DNA of 64,000 bases from Bradyrhizobium hereditatis (lineage in GTDB: Bacteria; Pseudomonadota; Alphaproteobacteria; Rhizobiales; Xanthobacteraceae): assembly GCF_020329435.1 (NCBI RefSeq), contig NZ_JAGKJK010000002.1:1-64000 (forward strand). The letters are read 5' to 3'. Below the pieces are notes generated by a model. The model was not told the origin of the DNA. It did not search any database and saw nothing but the letters and a program-made list of their open reading frames with translations. Positions 35,209 to 44,492 of this stretch are shown in pieces. How positions within the stretch are numbered: the stretch's first letter is position 1; each line of letters starts with the position of its first letter. The translations under genes were made by a program, and so were the position numbers.

Positions 35209-36594
35209 ATGTCCGACGCGCAAGGAACATTGGCTGACACGTTGAAAAGAGAATCCCGGGACGCGCTTTCCGCAGGCGACCGTTATCTGGCCCTGCTCGC
35301 TATCGTGTTGCTGGGTTATGCACTCATGGGGAAGGGCTTCGCCTATCTCGGCTTCCCGCCGCTCTACGTGGGCGAGATGGCCTTCCTCACCGGCATCGTT
35401 GTCTTTCTCCGGATCGGCGCGTATGTCGGCACGCTCGCGACGCTGCCGGCGCTCCTGCTAGCCGCGCTGATGGCTTTGGTCCTCGCGCGCACGCTTCCGT
35501 TCGTTGGCTTGTACGGGTTCGACTCCCTGCGCGATAGCGCCATCATCATTTATGGCGGTTTTGCCTTCATTGTTATTAGTCTGTTGCTCGAGGATGCGCG
35601 CCGCATCAACGTCATGCTTCGCTACTACAGGATCATGCTGGCGAGCTTTCCCGCCATGTTAGTGGGGTTATTGCTTGCCAAGTACTGGGGCAACGACATT
35701 CCACGGCTGTACGGTCCAGTGCCGATCGTGGATATAGGTCCAAGCGCGGTGGGAACGCATTTGGCCGGCGGCATGGTTTTCGCCTTGATCGGCTATCGTA
35801 AAGTCTCTTTTTTCTGGATTGTCGTCTGGTTCGCTATGCTGGTTCTGGTCAGCGCGACCAATCGTGGCGCAACGCTTGCCGTCATCGTACCAGTCACGAT
35901 AGCAATGCTCGCGCTCGGACGGTACCGTCTGATGCTCGCGACTGTGGTGGTGACCGTGGGCGTATTCGCCGCTCTTCTCGCGCTCGAGTCTACCTTCGGC
36001 GCTTACGAGGAAGCCAGGGGTGGTTCGTGGGAGCGCCCGGTCAGCGCGCACCAGATTGTCGAAAACGCCAAGAGCATCATCGGACAATCCGGCGAGCAAA
36101 CGGAAGGCACCAAACTATGGCGTCTGAATTGGTGGGACGTCATCATCAACGATACCATCTATGGACCCAATTTCTGGACCGGCCGAGGCTTCGGGATTAA
36201 TCTCGCCGACGCCGACGGTTTCTTCGAGGGTAGCATCGGTGGGCGCGATCCTCGTCCGCCAACGCGCAGTCCGCATAACGCGCACATGACCCTGTTGGCG
36301 CGCGCTGGGGTTCCCGGCCTGGTGCTGTGGGCGCTTGTCCTCGTGTCCTGGTTTGGCATGCTGATGAGAGCGATACTCACGGCCCGCGCCCGCGGACATA
36401 AACAGTGGGCCGACCTGTTCTTGTTCATCGGCTGCTATGCCGCGGCGATCCTTATCAATGCGACGTTCGACGTCGTGCTCGAGGGTCCAATGCAGGGCAT
36501 CTGGTTCTGGTGCCTGTTCGGCTTCGGCGTTGGATCTGTGATGATCTATCGGGCTCAGCCTTTCAACGGATTTCGTTGGTATACCGGGTTCTAG
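35209..36594 (+). CDS. O-antigen ligase/Wzy-like polysaccharide polymerase
   Basis: The 461-residue membrane protein has 10-12 helices and a large periplasmic loop between about residues 265 and 355. The loop contains IYGPNFWTGRGFGINLAD and RSPHNAHMTLLARAGVPGLV. The SPHNxxLxxLxxxGxxG-type motif is diagnostic of the O-antigen ligase/polymerase superfamily (PF04932). In a Wzx/Wzy cluster it is most likely the polymerase joining repeat units in the periplasm. Its start is 12 bases after the flippase stop. A ligase role cannot be excluded. Confidence 0.8.
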   Translation: MSDAQGTLADTLKRESRDALSAGDRYLALLAIVLLGYALMGKGFAYLGFPPLYVGEMAFLTGIVVFLRIGAYVGTLATLPALLLAALMALVLARTLPFVGLYGFDSLRDSAIIIYGGFAFIVISLLLEDARRINVMLRYYRIMLASFPAMLVGLLLAKYWGNDIPRLYGPVPIVDIGPSAVGTHLAGGMVFALIGYRKVSFFWIVVWFAMLVLVSATNRGATLAVIVPVTIAMLALGRYRLMLATVVVTVGVFAALLALESTFGAYEEARGGSWERPVSAHQIVENAKSIIGQSGEQTEGTKLWRLNWWDVIINDTIYGPNFWTGRGFGINLADADGFFEGSIGGRDPRPPTRSPHNAHMTLLARAGVPGLVLWALVLVSWFGMLMRAILTARARGHKQWADLFLFIGCYAAAILINATFDVVLEGPMQGIWFWCLFGFGVGSVMIYRAQPFNGFRWYTGF

Positions 36595-36998
36595 GCTAAA
36601 GCGAAACTGAGTGTTCGGTCGGTTGGAGAAAGGAGCAGGTGAGCATATCCAAAGCTACCGATAGCTGCGCGTGGTCCTATTGCTCGATCCTTCATACATC
36701 ACTATGCGGGGCGTCACTCCCGATGATCTTGCCGAGCCGGCGATCGGTATCCCCCGCGCAGTGAAAGCATCGCGAGCAAAACATCGGAGGGTGAGAGGAT
36801 TACGCCAGTATGCGTTAGTGGTAGCCCAAAATCTCGCTAACGATCACCAAGGACCGTAGTGCAGCCAAAGCCGAACTGCCCCATGGTTATCAGCATAGGA
36901 GGCGTTCCGATGGAGAAGGCCATGTCGGCTTGGCGGACCTGATGGCGCCATGCCTATCGATGGTGGCGCCCTGCTACAACAACGCAGAAGTCCGCGCT
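36595..36998. other. intergenic region upstream of a WecG relic
   Basis: About 400 bases without a supported gene. The sequence is AT-richer than the flanks (for example ACTATGCGGGGCGTCACTCC near 36701). I see no terminator with a T tract after the polymerase gene. It leads into a glycosyltransferase remnant and then into the asnB gene. Confidence 0.4.
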
Positions 36999-37101
36999 GC
37001 CATTCACCAGGGTGCGTTCATTTTCGCCGCTCCGGATTTCGTGTGAGTGGCGTTGGCCGGCGTGCTGAAGGAACTGTGGATCATCGACAATCAAGACCGG
37101 A
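36999..37101 (+). pseudogene. WecG/TagA-type glycosyltransferase fragment
   Basis: The frame AIHQGAFIFAAPDFV, a TGA stop, then VALAGVLKELWIIDNQDR mirrors the full gene at 44493-45323 (ADPDFVWVALPGVRMERW, IIDNQ). The TGA at 37044-37046 sits exactly where Trp is encoded in the full copy. About 35 residues survive. It ends ten bases before the asnB start. Confidence 0.65.
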
Positions 37102-37110
37102 AGGCTCCTC

Positions 37111-39114
37111 GTGTGCGGCATCGCAGGCTTCCTTGACCCCAGCAGCAATCGCGGTCCCGAATGGATGCGCCGACATCTCATCGACATGACGAACTCCCTC
37201 GCACACCGTGGACCCGACGACGAGGGTACCTGGGTCGACCCGATCGCTGGAATCGCGCTCGGAAATCGAAGGCTGGCGATCATCGACCTTTCACCCGAGG
37301 GCCATCAGCCCATGCACTCCGCATCGGGTCGGTACGTGATCACGTACAACGGTGAGATCTACAACGCCGCGGCGATCGCTCGGACGCTCGAGTCGGCAGG
37401 TCTGGCGCCACGCTGGCGCGGTCACTCGGACACCGAGGTGATCCTTGCGGCCATCGAAGCTTGGGGCCTCGACAGCGCGCTCGAATCGTTCAACGGCATG
37501 TTCGCGTTCGCGCTCTGGGACGCCCGCAAGCGAACACTGTGCCTAGTGCGAGATCGACTCGGCGTAAAGCCCCTCTACTACGGTCGCCTCAACGGCGCAC
37601 TCGTATTCGGTTCGGAATTGAAGGCGATTTCGGTCCATCCATACGCAGCACTGACGATCGACCGCGACTGGCTGGATCGGTACCTACGCGGGATACACCG
37701 ACGATCCGAGGACACGATCTACCGCGGAGTTCGCGGCATCCGCCCAGGAACGCATGTGACGTTTGACCACAGTATGCAGGTGCATGAGCACGTGTACTGG
37801 TCGGCGACTGACAAGGCCGAGATCGGACACCAGGATCGCTTCTCGGGAAGCGAGGCAGACGCCGTCGAGCGGTTGGACAGCTTGTTGAGGGACGCGATCC
37901 GCTTGCGCACGGTCAGCGACGTTCCGCTGGGGGTCCTGCTTTCGGGCGGGATCGATTCCTCGACGGTGCTCGCGCTTCTGCAGCATGACAGCCCGAGGAG
38001 GATCCGAAGCTTCTCGATCGGCTTTCCCGATTCGGGCCTCGATGAGGCGCCTGCCGCGCGGAAGATCGCGGCTCACATCGGGTCGGATCACACCGAGCTC
38101 TACATGGCGCCGAACGATATCATCCAGCTTATCCCTTCGCTCGCTCGGCTGTCCGACCAACCGCAATCCGATCCGTCCTACGTATCCAATCACGTCGCCT
38201 ACCGGCTTGCTGGACAGAGCGTGACCGTTACATTGTGTGGCGACGGAGGCGACGAGCTATTCGCGGGCTACCACCGCCATCGATGGCTGCCAAGAGTGTG
38301 CCGACGGCTCGGTTGGGTGCCGGCCGGGCTCCGGGAGCAAGGAGCGCGAGCGCTGACGGCGATCTCACCGGCGACGTGGGACAAGTTCTTCGACATCATC
38401 GAGCCGGCGGTCCCTCCCCGGCTACGGGAGCGAACCCCTGGCGCCAAGCTCCACCGATTGGCACGCTGGATGGTCTCTGCCTCCGACGAAGAGATGTACC
38501 GTGTACTATCCACCCGGTGGGATCCCGGTGACCGACTCGTCGTCGGTCACGATCCCGAGCAACCGCCAACCGATTTTGCATTCGTTCGACTGAACGGCGA
38601 ATTCGAGATTTTGGAGCGGATGCTCGCTCATGAACTCGTCACGACCTTCGTGGACACGCAGCTCAAGAAGGTCGATCGCGCGAGCATGACCGTAAGCGTA
38701 GAGGCGCGCGTGCCGTTCATGGACTATCGCGTCGTCGAATTCTCCTTCACTCTGCCGCCTGACCTGAAGGTGCGCGGCGAGACGGGGAAGTATATCCTTC
38801 GCCGGGTTCTCCACCGACACGTTCCCGAAGCATTGTATCGGCGACCCAAGATGGGATTCCATCTGCCGTTGAGCACGTGGCTCAGAGGACCCCTGAGGGA
38901 ATGGACCGAGGACCTATTGCACCCAAGTAGCATCCGCCAAGAGGGACTGTTGGACCCAGATCCGATCCGAGTGAAGTGGCACGAACATCTGACCGGCCGG
39001 CGAGATCGCGCTGACCATCTTTGGCCGGTGCTCATGTTCAGGTCCTGGCTTAGGCATCATGGTCCTGGAGTCTCCAGCGTGCTTGAGGATCGGAGGCCGG
39101 TGGGTGTTCACTGA
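37111..39114 (+). CDS. asnB: glutamine-hydrolysing asparagine synthetase-like amidotransferase
   Basis: The GTG at 37111 gives MCGIAGFLDP, with Cys2 as the glutaminase nucleophile after Met removal. The N-terminal class II amidotransferase domain shows LAHRGPDDEG, GNRRLAIIDLSPEG and TYNGEIYN. The synthetase domain has LLSGGIDSSTVLALL (PP-loop), LCGDGGDELFAGY and KKVDRASMTVSVEARVPFMD. The 667 residues are typical of family members in polysaccharide and antibiotic loci, which amidate uronic acids or other carboxylates. Its neighbour is a GMC oxidoreductase overlapping by 11 bases. With a nucleotide-sugar dehydrogenase in the locus, a uronamide is a reasonable guess. Confidence 0.9.
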   Translation: MCGIAGFLDPSSNRGPEWMRRHLIDMTNSLAHRGPDDEGTWVDPIAGIALGNRRLAIIDLSPEGHQPMHSASGRYVITYNGEIYNAAAIARTLESAGLAPRWRGHSDTEVILAAIEAWGLDSALESFNGMFAFALWDARKRTLCLVRDRLGVKPLYYGRLNGALVFGSELKAISVHPYAALTIDRDWLDRYLRGIHRRSEDTIYRGVRGIRPGTHVTFDHSMQVHEHVYWSATDKAEIGHQDRFSGSEADAVERLDSLLRDAIRLRTVSDVPLGVLLSGGIDSSTVLALLQHDSPRRIRSFSIGFPDSGLDEAPAARKIAAHIGSDHTELYMAPNDIIQLIPSLARLSDQPQSDPSYVSNHVAYRLAGQSVTVTLCGDGGDELFAGYHRHRWLPRVCRRLGWVPAGLREQGARALTAISPATWDKFFDIIEPAVPPRLRERTPGAKLHRLARWMVSASDEEMYRVLSTRWDPGDRLVVGHDPEQPPTDFAFVRLNGEFEILERMLAHELVTTFVDTQLKKVDRASMTVSVEARVPFMDYRVVEFSFTLPPDLKVRGETGKYILRRVLHRHVPEALYRRPKMGFHLPLSTWLRGPLREWTEDLLHPSSIRQEGLLDPDPIRVKWHEHLTGRRDRADHLWPVLMFRSWLRHHGPGVSSVLEDRRPVGVH

Positions 39115-40717
39115 CGCAAGATACATCGCCGCGGGCTCGACGCTGCAGGCCGACATCTGCATCGTCGGCGCAGGGATCGCCGGGATCTCGATCGCGCGGG
39201 AGTTCATCGGTCGGTCTGAGAGAGTCGTACTCCTCGAAGGAGGCGACCTCGAATTCACGAAGTCCCTTCGCGACCTACCAACCGTGCTGCGACGACATAC
39301 GCTGGGTGAGCAAGCACTGGCCAGCGGCCTCAACGCTGGACAACCCTACTATCCGCTCCGGTTCACAAGGGTGCGCGCGTTCGGCGGCTCGTCGCGGGCA
39401 TGGCACGAACGTCGCGGCGTTCACGCCCGACCGCTCGACGCGATCGATTTCCGGACACGAGACGGTTTGCCGGAGCACGGCTGGCCAATCGACAGGGCGC
39501 AGCTCGAGCCCTTCTACCAACGGGCCCAACAGGTGTGCGGGTTGGGCCCGTTCGCCTACGATGCGAAGACATGGGAGGCCCAAGGCTACGGGACTCCGCT
39601 ACCTCTGGATCCTAAGCTCGTCGAATCGGTGATCTTCCAGTTTGGCAGGAACAGCAGATTCGACCGATACGAGGATGACTTCGCGCGGGCCGAGAACGTC
39701 AACCTCGTGCTCCACGCCACCGCCGTGCACCTCGCCGACAGCGGCGGGCGCGTGGTCCGGACGGACTGTGCGACGTTGTCAGGCAACCGATTCGGCGTCC
39801 ACGCACGGACGTTCGTTCTCGCCGCGGGAGCGATCGAGACCGCTCGCCTGCTGCTGGTCTCGAGGGACAGCCAGCCCGCTGGCATTGGCAATGACCGCGA
39901 TCTGGTGGGCCGGTCCTTCATGGAACATCCGGATGTCACAACAGGATACCTGATTCCCGATCCGAAGCTCGACCAAAACGCGTTCAGGCTGTACCAGCAC
40001 CAGCGCGCTGGGGAGCACGTCACGGTCGAAGCCATGTTTCGGTTAAGTGACTCTGCTCTGAGCACAGAGCGACTGCTCAATGCCGTGCTGCGTCTACGAC
40101 ATACCTACCGCTCTGGTATGACGCCGGCCGTGCGATCGGCCCAGATCGTCCGCAGATCGGTGCACCACGGAGTTGCGACGCCGGGGCTGGCGAGGCACGC
40201 GCTGAGGACCATTCTGGGCGCACCGCAGATCATCCGCCACTATGCGACCTGGCGCTCCGGGCGCCCACCGGAGGTCTTCGGCATCGACGTGATGGCCGAG
40301 CAGGCGCCGACGATGTCCTCTAGGGTGAGACTCGCGCGACGCCGAGATCGACTCGGCGTCCCCATGACGATCCTCGATTGGCGGCTGACGAGCATGGACT
40401 GGGGCTCGATCCGGCGGACCATGGAGATCTTCGGCGACGCCGTCCGTGAGGCAGGCGTGGGCACTGTGATCTCGACCCTTGGAGACGGGAAGCATTCGCC
40501 GGCGGTGTTCGGCAACTGGCACCACCTCGGTACGACACGGATGCACAACGACCCCACTCGTGGAGTCGTGGACGAGAACTGTCGGGTACACGAGATGACC
40601 AACCTCTATATCGCCGGAGGATCGGTCTTTCCCACCGGCGGCTATGCCAACCCGTCGCTGACCATCGTCGCGCTCTCGCTTCGGCTCGCCGATCACCTCA
40701 GATCGACGCCGAACTAG
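39104..40717 (+). CDS. GMC-family FAD oxidoreductase
   Basis: I prefer the GTG at 39104, seven bases after GGAGG; the ATG at 39059 would overlap asnB by 56 bases. The 537-residue flavoprotein has the FAD fold (ADICIVGAGIAGISIAREFI), a GGSSRAWHERRG block, FVLAAGAIETARLLLVS and the C-terminal GNWHHLGTTRMHNDPTRGVV and GGSVFPTGGYANPSLTIVAL. The His of NWHHLG is the usual catalytic base. GMC enzymes oxidise primary or secondary hydroxyls of sugars or alcohols. Overlap with asnB implies linked action: for example oxidation of a sugar to a carboxylate followed by amidation. No signal peptide is seen. Confidence 0.85.
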   Translation: MFTDARYIAAGSTLQADICIVGAGIAGISIAREFIGRSERVVLLEGGDLEFTKSLRDLPTVLRRHTLGEQALASGLNAGQPYYPLRFTRVRAFGGSSRAWHERRGVHARPLDAIDFRTRDGLPEHGWPIDRAQLEPFYQRAQQVCGLGPFAYDAKTWEAQGYGTPLPLDPKLVESVIFQFGRNSRFDRYEDDFARAENVNLVLHATAVHLADSGGRVVRTDCATLSGNRFGVHARTFVLAAGAIETARLLLVSRDSQPAGIGNDRDLVGRSFMEHPDVTTGYLIPDPKLDQNAFRLYQHQRAGEHVTVEAMFRLSDSALSTERLLNAVLRLRHTYRSGMTPAVRSAQIVRRSVHHGVATPGLARHALRTILGAPQIIRHYATWRSGRPPEVFGIDVMAEQAPTMSSRVRLARRRDRLGVPMTILDWRLTSMDWGSIRRTMEIFGDAVREAGVGTVISTLGDGKHSPAVFGNWHHLGTTRMHNDPTRGVVDENCRVHEMTNLYIAGGSVFPTGGYANPSLTIVALSLRLADHLRSTPN

Positions 40718-40858
40718 AGACCCCATTATGTCGAATGCCCCTCAGCAAAATGAGGTGGGATCTGGAGTGCCGGCCGCGATCGGTCTGACCTGCGGATTGC
40801 GGCTGGCGCAGCGGTGAAGGGTAGGCTGAATTGTCGCCTTCGAGAACGTGGGGGGCGC

Positions 40859-42352
40859 ATGATGGACGCAATGGCAATGGGAGCATGGATTCGAAGTTCG
40901 ACAGCGCGAAGGACAGTTATCGGCACGTTGGCTCTTAGCAGCGTGTTGATCCTTACCGCGGCCGCCCTCGTCAAGGTCAACAGTTCATCCTGTCCCCTCG
41001 ATGCGATCGCCATTGAGCCTGGCAGCTCGATCCAGGCAGCGGTCGACATCTCTGGCGAGGGCGCCGTGTTCTGCCTGAAGGAAGGAATACACAGGGCGCA
41101 AGCCGTTCGCCCACGGCCGGGGCAGATATTCTACGGGGAGAGCGGAACCGTTCTGAACGGCAGCAGACTGCTGGACGGTTTCAGACGCGAGAAGAACTAT
41201 TGGGTGGCGAACAGCCAACTCCAACGTATTCCCCGACATGGCGAATGCCTGCCGAGCGCGCCGGCCTGCGACCAGCCCGAAGCGGTTTTCATTGACGACA
41301 AGCCGCTCACGAAGGTGCTGAGCAAGGATGCGCTTGCAAGCAATGAAGTTTACATCGATTACGCAGGCGGCCGGGTCTATGTCGCCGACGACCCGACGAA
41401 CCACAAGGTCGAGGCGACAATCGCCACGTTTGCCTTCGAAAGCGATGCGTCCGATGTGGTGATCAGCAACCTCACGGTCGAGAAGTATGGGAGCCGGGCG
41501 CAAAAAGGTGCCATCCACGCTCGCGAGGGCGCACGATGGATGATCGAAAACTGTATAGTGCGGCTCAACAGCGGTAGCGGGATCGGCGTCGGGACCGGAA
41601 CTCGCGTGCACAACTGCGACATCCATCACAACGGCCAGATCGGCATCGCGGGCAACGGCAAGGACATCCTCATCGAGGATAACCGCATCTGGTCAAACAA
41701 CATCTATGGCTTCGATCCAGAATGGGAGGCTGGCGGAGCCAAGATCGCTCGGAGCAGCGGCGTCACGTTCCGTCGTAATCATGTCAATGATAACAATGGT
41801 ATTGGGCTGTGGTGCGATATCGAATGTCGCAACGTCATTTACGAAGACAATATCGTCGAGAACAATCAGTACAACGGCATCTTCCACGAGATTTCGTTCA
41901 ACGCGGTGATCCGCAGGAACGTGGTGCGGCATAATGGACGTGGGAGAAGCTGGTTTTGGCGAGCCGATATTGCCATTGCCGCGTCGCAGGACGTGGAGGT
42001 GACCGGCAATACGGTGACGGTTGAGCCCGGGGCGTGCGGCATTATGCTGATCGATCAAGGACGCCGCAGCGAGAAAGGCGCGATGTACAAAACGCGCAAT
42101 AACACCGTTCGCGCCAACGAAATGACATTCGAGGGAGCCCCCTGTGCTGGAGGTGCCTCAGACACAAAGCCCGAGAACGAGAATTTTGGCATCATTAGCA
42201 ATGGCAACAATCGGTTCGACGCCAACACCTATCGTGTTCGAGGCACGAGTGGCCCGGCTCGCTTCGTTTGGGACGAGGACGTGACCGACTGGGACGGATT
42301 CCGGCGCAAGGGCCTGGAGCAGAGCGGTCGCCAGGTCTTGTCCGACAAATGA
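40859..42352 (+). CDS. exported right-handed parallel beta-helix protein
   Basis: From the ATG at 40859 the 497-residue protein has an N-terminal hydrophobic anchor or signal (TVIGTLALSSVLILTAAALV). After a lead-in with IEPGSSIQAAVDISGEGAVF it forms repeated coils rich in Asn and Val/Ile: DVVISNLTVEKYG, WMIENCIVRLNSGSGIGVG, RVHNCDIHHNGQIGIAGNGK, DILIEDNRIWSNN, VIYEDNIVENNQYNGIFHE and others. This is the parallel beta-helix fold of pectate lyases, mannuronan epimerases and polysaccharide-modifying enzymes. Several Asp/Asn/His positions could form a catalytic groove, but no family signature decides. In this locus it probably trims, epimerises or modifies the polymer in the periplasm. Confidence 0.75.
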   Translation: MMDAMAMGAWIRSSTARRTVIGTLALSSVLILTAAALVKVNSSSCPLDAIAIEPGSSIQAAVDISGEGAVFCLKEGIHRAQAVRPRPGQIFYGESGTVLNGSRLLDGFRREKNYWVANSQLQRIPRHGECLPSAPACDQPEAVFIDDKPLTKVLSKDALASNEVYIDYAGGRVYVADDPTNHKVEATIATFAFESDASDVVISNLTVEKYGSRAQKGAIHAREGARWMIENCIVRLNSGSGIGVGTGTRVHNCDIHHNGQIGIAGNGKDILIEDNRIWSNNIYGFDPEWEAGGAKIARSSGVTFRRNHVNDNNGIGLWCDIECRNVIYEDNIVENNQYNGIFHEISFNAVIRRNVVRHNGRGRSWFWRADIAIAASQDVEVTGNTVTVEPGACGIMLIDQGRRSEKGAMYKTRNNTVRANEMTFEGAPCAGGASDTKPENENFGIISNGNNRFDANTYRVRGTSGPARFVWDEDVTDWDGFRRKGLEQSGRQVLSDK

Positions 42353-42533
42353 TGGCCGCGCTTCTCCGGGCTGCGATTCAGTTGATCATTCTGAAGGAGT
42401 ACCTCCAAACTCGGTGTCCCGGCGCCGTCGACAGGTGCGGATGGCCGCAAAGTGGTACCGCGCAGGCGGTCGTTGATCTGAGCCGTTACGACCGACATGA
42501 TCGGCGCTGATCAAAGCAGGATGCTCAAGCCCG

Positions 42534-43496
42534 ATGCCTAAACTCTCGATCGGAATCCCGGTATTCAATGGAGAGGAGTTCTTGTCGGAGCTGCTGGACA
42601 GCTTTTTGGCGCAGACCTTTCGGGATTTCGAGATCCTGATTTGCGATAACGCTTCGAGCGATCGCACTCCACAGATCTGTCGCGAATATGTACGGAACGA
42701 TGCTCGCGTTCATTATGTCCGCAATCAGCGGAACCTCGGAGCTGTTGCTAACTTCAATCGAGTGTTCGAGCTGTCGAAGGCGCCCTTGTTCAAATGGGCT
42801 GCCCACGATGACCTCTATCATGAGACCTACCTGGAGGCGTGCGTCAGGTTGCTCGAAGAGAATCCGGATGTCGTCCTGGCTCACACCGGTACTGCCTTCA
42901 TCGACGAAAAAGGCGAGCTGCTCCCCTTCGAACAGGAGACAGGAAGCTTTGTCGATCCTACAAATCAAAGGCGGTATTGGGCGGACGTCCCTGGCATAGG
43001 CGATGCGCCTGTGGCCATCAGCCGGTTTTGGCAGGTGCTCACGCGCGCCCGCTGGGGGACTCACATGTTTGGCGTCGTCCGTCGTGACATTCTGAAGCAA
43101 ACATCTCTCCTGCCCAATTTCGCCGGCAGTGATCGCGCAATGCTGGCAGAACTGGCTCTGCTTGGCCGTTTCCGGTGCGCAAACGAGCGATTGTTCCTAA
43201 AGCGCTTCCATGCCAACGTCTCGGCCGCTCTTGACCTCAAGGAGCTGAGAGGTTTCCTTAGCACTGACGGCAAGCGCTATTCACGACGACTGCGGCAAAT
43301 CAAGGCTTTCTTCGGTGCGCCAATTGGCAAACCGATTGGTATCGTGAGCAAGTCGGTGTGCCTCATGCTGGTGGCTGCACATAGCGCCAAGATCACCGTC
43401 CAGTCGATAGGTCAAAATGACCCGCGCATGGCGGCCCGTGGTTATGGGTGGCCGGGAGCGCTTGCCCCGCGGATCCGCCAGAGGCGACGCGGCTAA
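42534..43496 (+). CDS. family 2 glycosyltransferase
   Basis: The 320-residue GT-A enzyme starts MPKLSIGIPVFNGEEFLSEL. It has the nucleotide-binding ILICDNASSDRTPQICREYV, WAAHDDLYHETYLE with the DxD-like Asp pair, and GVVRRDILKQT. A C-terminal amphipathic segment (IGIVSKSVCLMLVAAHSAK) may attach it to the membrane. It is the clearest repeat-unit glycosyltransferase of the cluster besides the WecG-type enzyme. It is convergent with the methyltransferase gene, overlapping by four bases. Donor and acceptor are unknown. Confidence 0.85.
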   Translation: MPKLSIGIPVFNGEEFLSELLDSFLAQTFRDFEILICDNASSDRTPQICREYVRNDARVHYVRNQRNLGAVANFNRVFELSKAPLFKWAAHDDLYHETYLEACVRLLEENPDVVLAHTGTAFIDEKGELLPFEQETGSFVDPTNQRRYWADVPGIGDAPVAISRFWQVLTRARWGTHMFGVVRRDILKQTSLLPNFAGSDRAMLAELALLGRFRCANERLFLKRFHANVSAALDLKELRGFLSTDGKRYSRRLRQIKAFFGAPIGKPIGIVSKSVCLMLVAAHSAKITVQSIGQNDPRMAARGYGWPGALAPRIRQRRRG

Positions 43497-44386
43497 ACTT
43501 TCTGTCCAAGCCTTGGCTCGACCTCCGGTGCGATGGACTTGGTCGGCCGTAGATGAACCCAGAGATGCCAGCCAAGGAGACGGCCGAGCGGCAGCCAAGA
43601 TACGCGCAGCGGCGGCCCATGCATCCAACGCTTATAGGCACGGGCCACGTGGAATGAAGGGAAGTCCTGGCGCACTTCCCGCAGGCCATAGACCTTGGAA
43701 TAGGGGTTGCTCGGCCCATCGGTGTTGCGGTGGATGAAGTTGCTCATCTTCAGATAGTTTCTCAACCCCATCCTGCGGGCGTTGACGACATGCTCGCCGT
43801 AGACGCCGCCGGGATCGAGATTGAGGCCCCAGAGGGCCAGCAGGCCGAGACGGCGCAGCAGACTAATCGCGACCAGATAGTTGAACGACCATTTGGCGTA
43901 GACCATCATGATCAGCTCGCCATCAGGCTTGAGCACGCGAGCGATCTCGCGTTCGGCCAGCCGAATGTCGGGGATATGGTGTAGCACCCCGTGACTGAAC
44001 ACCTTGTCGAAGGTGTTGTCGGGATAGGGGATGGCCAGCGCGCTGCCTTGCTTCAGCTCGTCATAGGGCAGCCGACGCAGCTGCAGCCGGGTGCGCAGCC
44101 GGGCTACGGACTCCGCCGTGAGGTCCAGCCCCGACCAGCGCGCTCCTCGGCGGATGATCTGCTCCGAATCAGTGCCCTGGCCGAGGCCGATCTCGAGCAC
44201 TTTCGCGCCACGGAAGTCGATGCCATCGAGGCAGCCCAGGATGTGACCCTCGCGGCTATAGCGGAAGGCGTCGTATTGCCAGAAGAACGCTTCGTAGTCG
44301 CCACGGAAGGCCTGATCGAGGCTGCCGACCTGCTGATCGCCGCAAGGATGAGCCTGCCAGAACGCTTGGATCTGCGCTTCGTTCAT
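43493..44386 (-). CDS. SAM-dependent methyltransferase
   Basis: The 297-residue class I methyltransferase has motif I VLEIGLGQGTDSEQIIRRGA, GLDLTAESVARLRTRL, and FSHGVLHHIPDIRLAEREIA followed by RVLKPDGELIMMVYAKWSFN. The methyltransferase-11/25 type fold is followed by about 110 residues with a basic, Trp-rich end that could bind membrane or polymer. Its place between a glycosyltransferase and WecG suggests O-methylation of a sugar in the polymer. Its upstream neighbour on the strand, the WecG-type gene, is 106 bases away, so they are probably one transcription unit. Confidence 0.8.
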   Translation of the reverse strand: MNEAQIQAFWQAHPCGDQQVGSLDQAFRGDYEAFFWQYDAFRYSREGHILGCLDGIDFRGAKVLEIGLGQGTDSEQIIRRGARWSGLDLTAESVARLRTRLQLRRLPYDELKQGSALAIPYPDNTFDKVFSHGVLHHIPDIRLAEREIARVLKPDGELIMMVYAKWSFNYLVAISLLRRLGLLALWGLNLDPGGVYGEHVVNARRMGLRNYLKMSNFIHRNTDGPSNPYSKVYGLREVRQDFPSFHVARAYKRWMHGPPLRVSWLPLGRLLGWHLWVHLRPTKSIAPEVEPRLGQKV

Positions 44387-44492
44387 GGGTGCCCTTCCAA
44401 GGCTTATCGTGAGGTTTGCAGCCGTGAAGCTGACAACTGGAAGCGCCCAACCTTTTTCAGTCAGGCGATTAACTTGCCTGACGGACCTTTCT

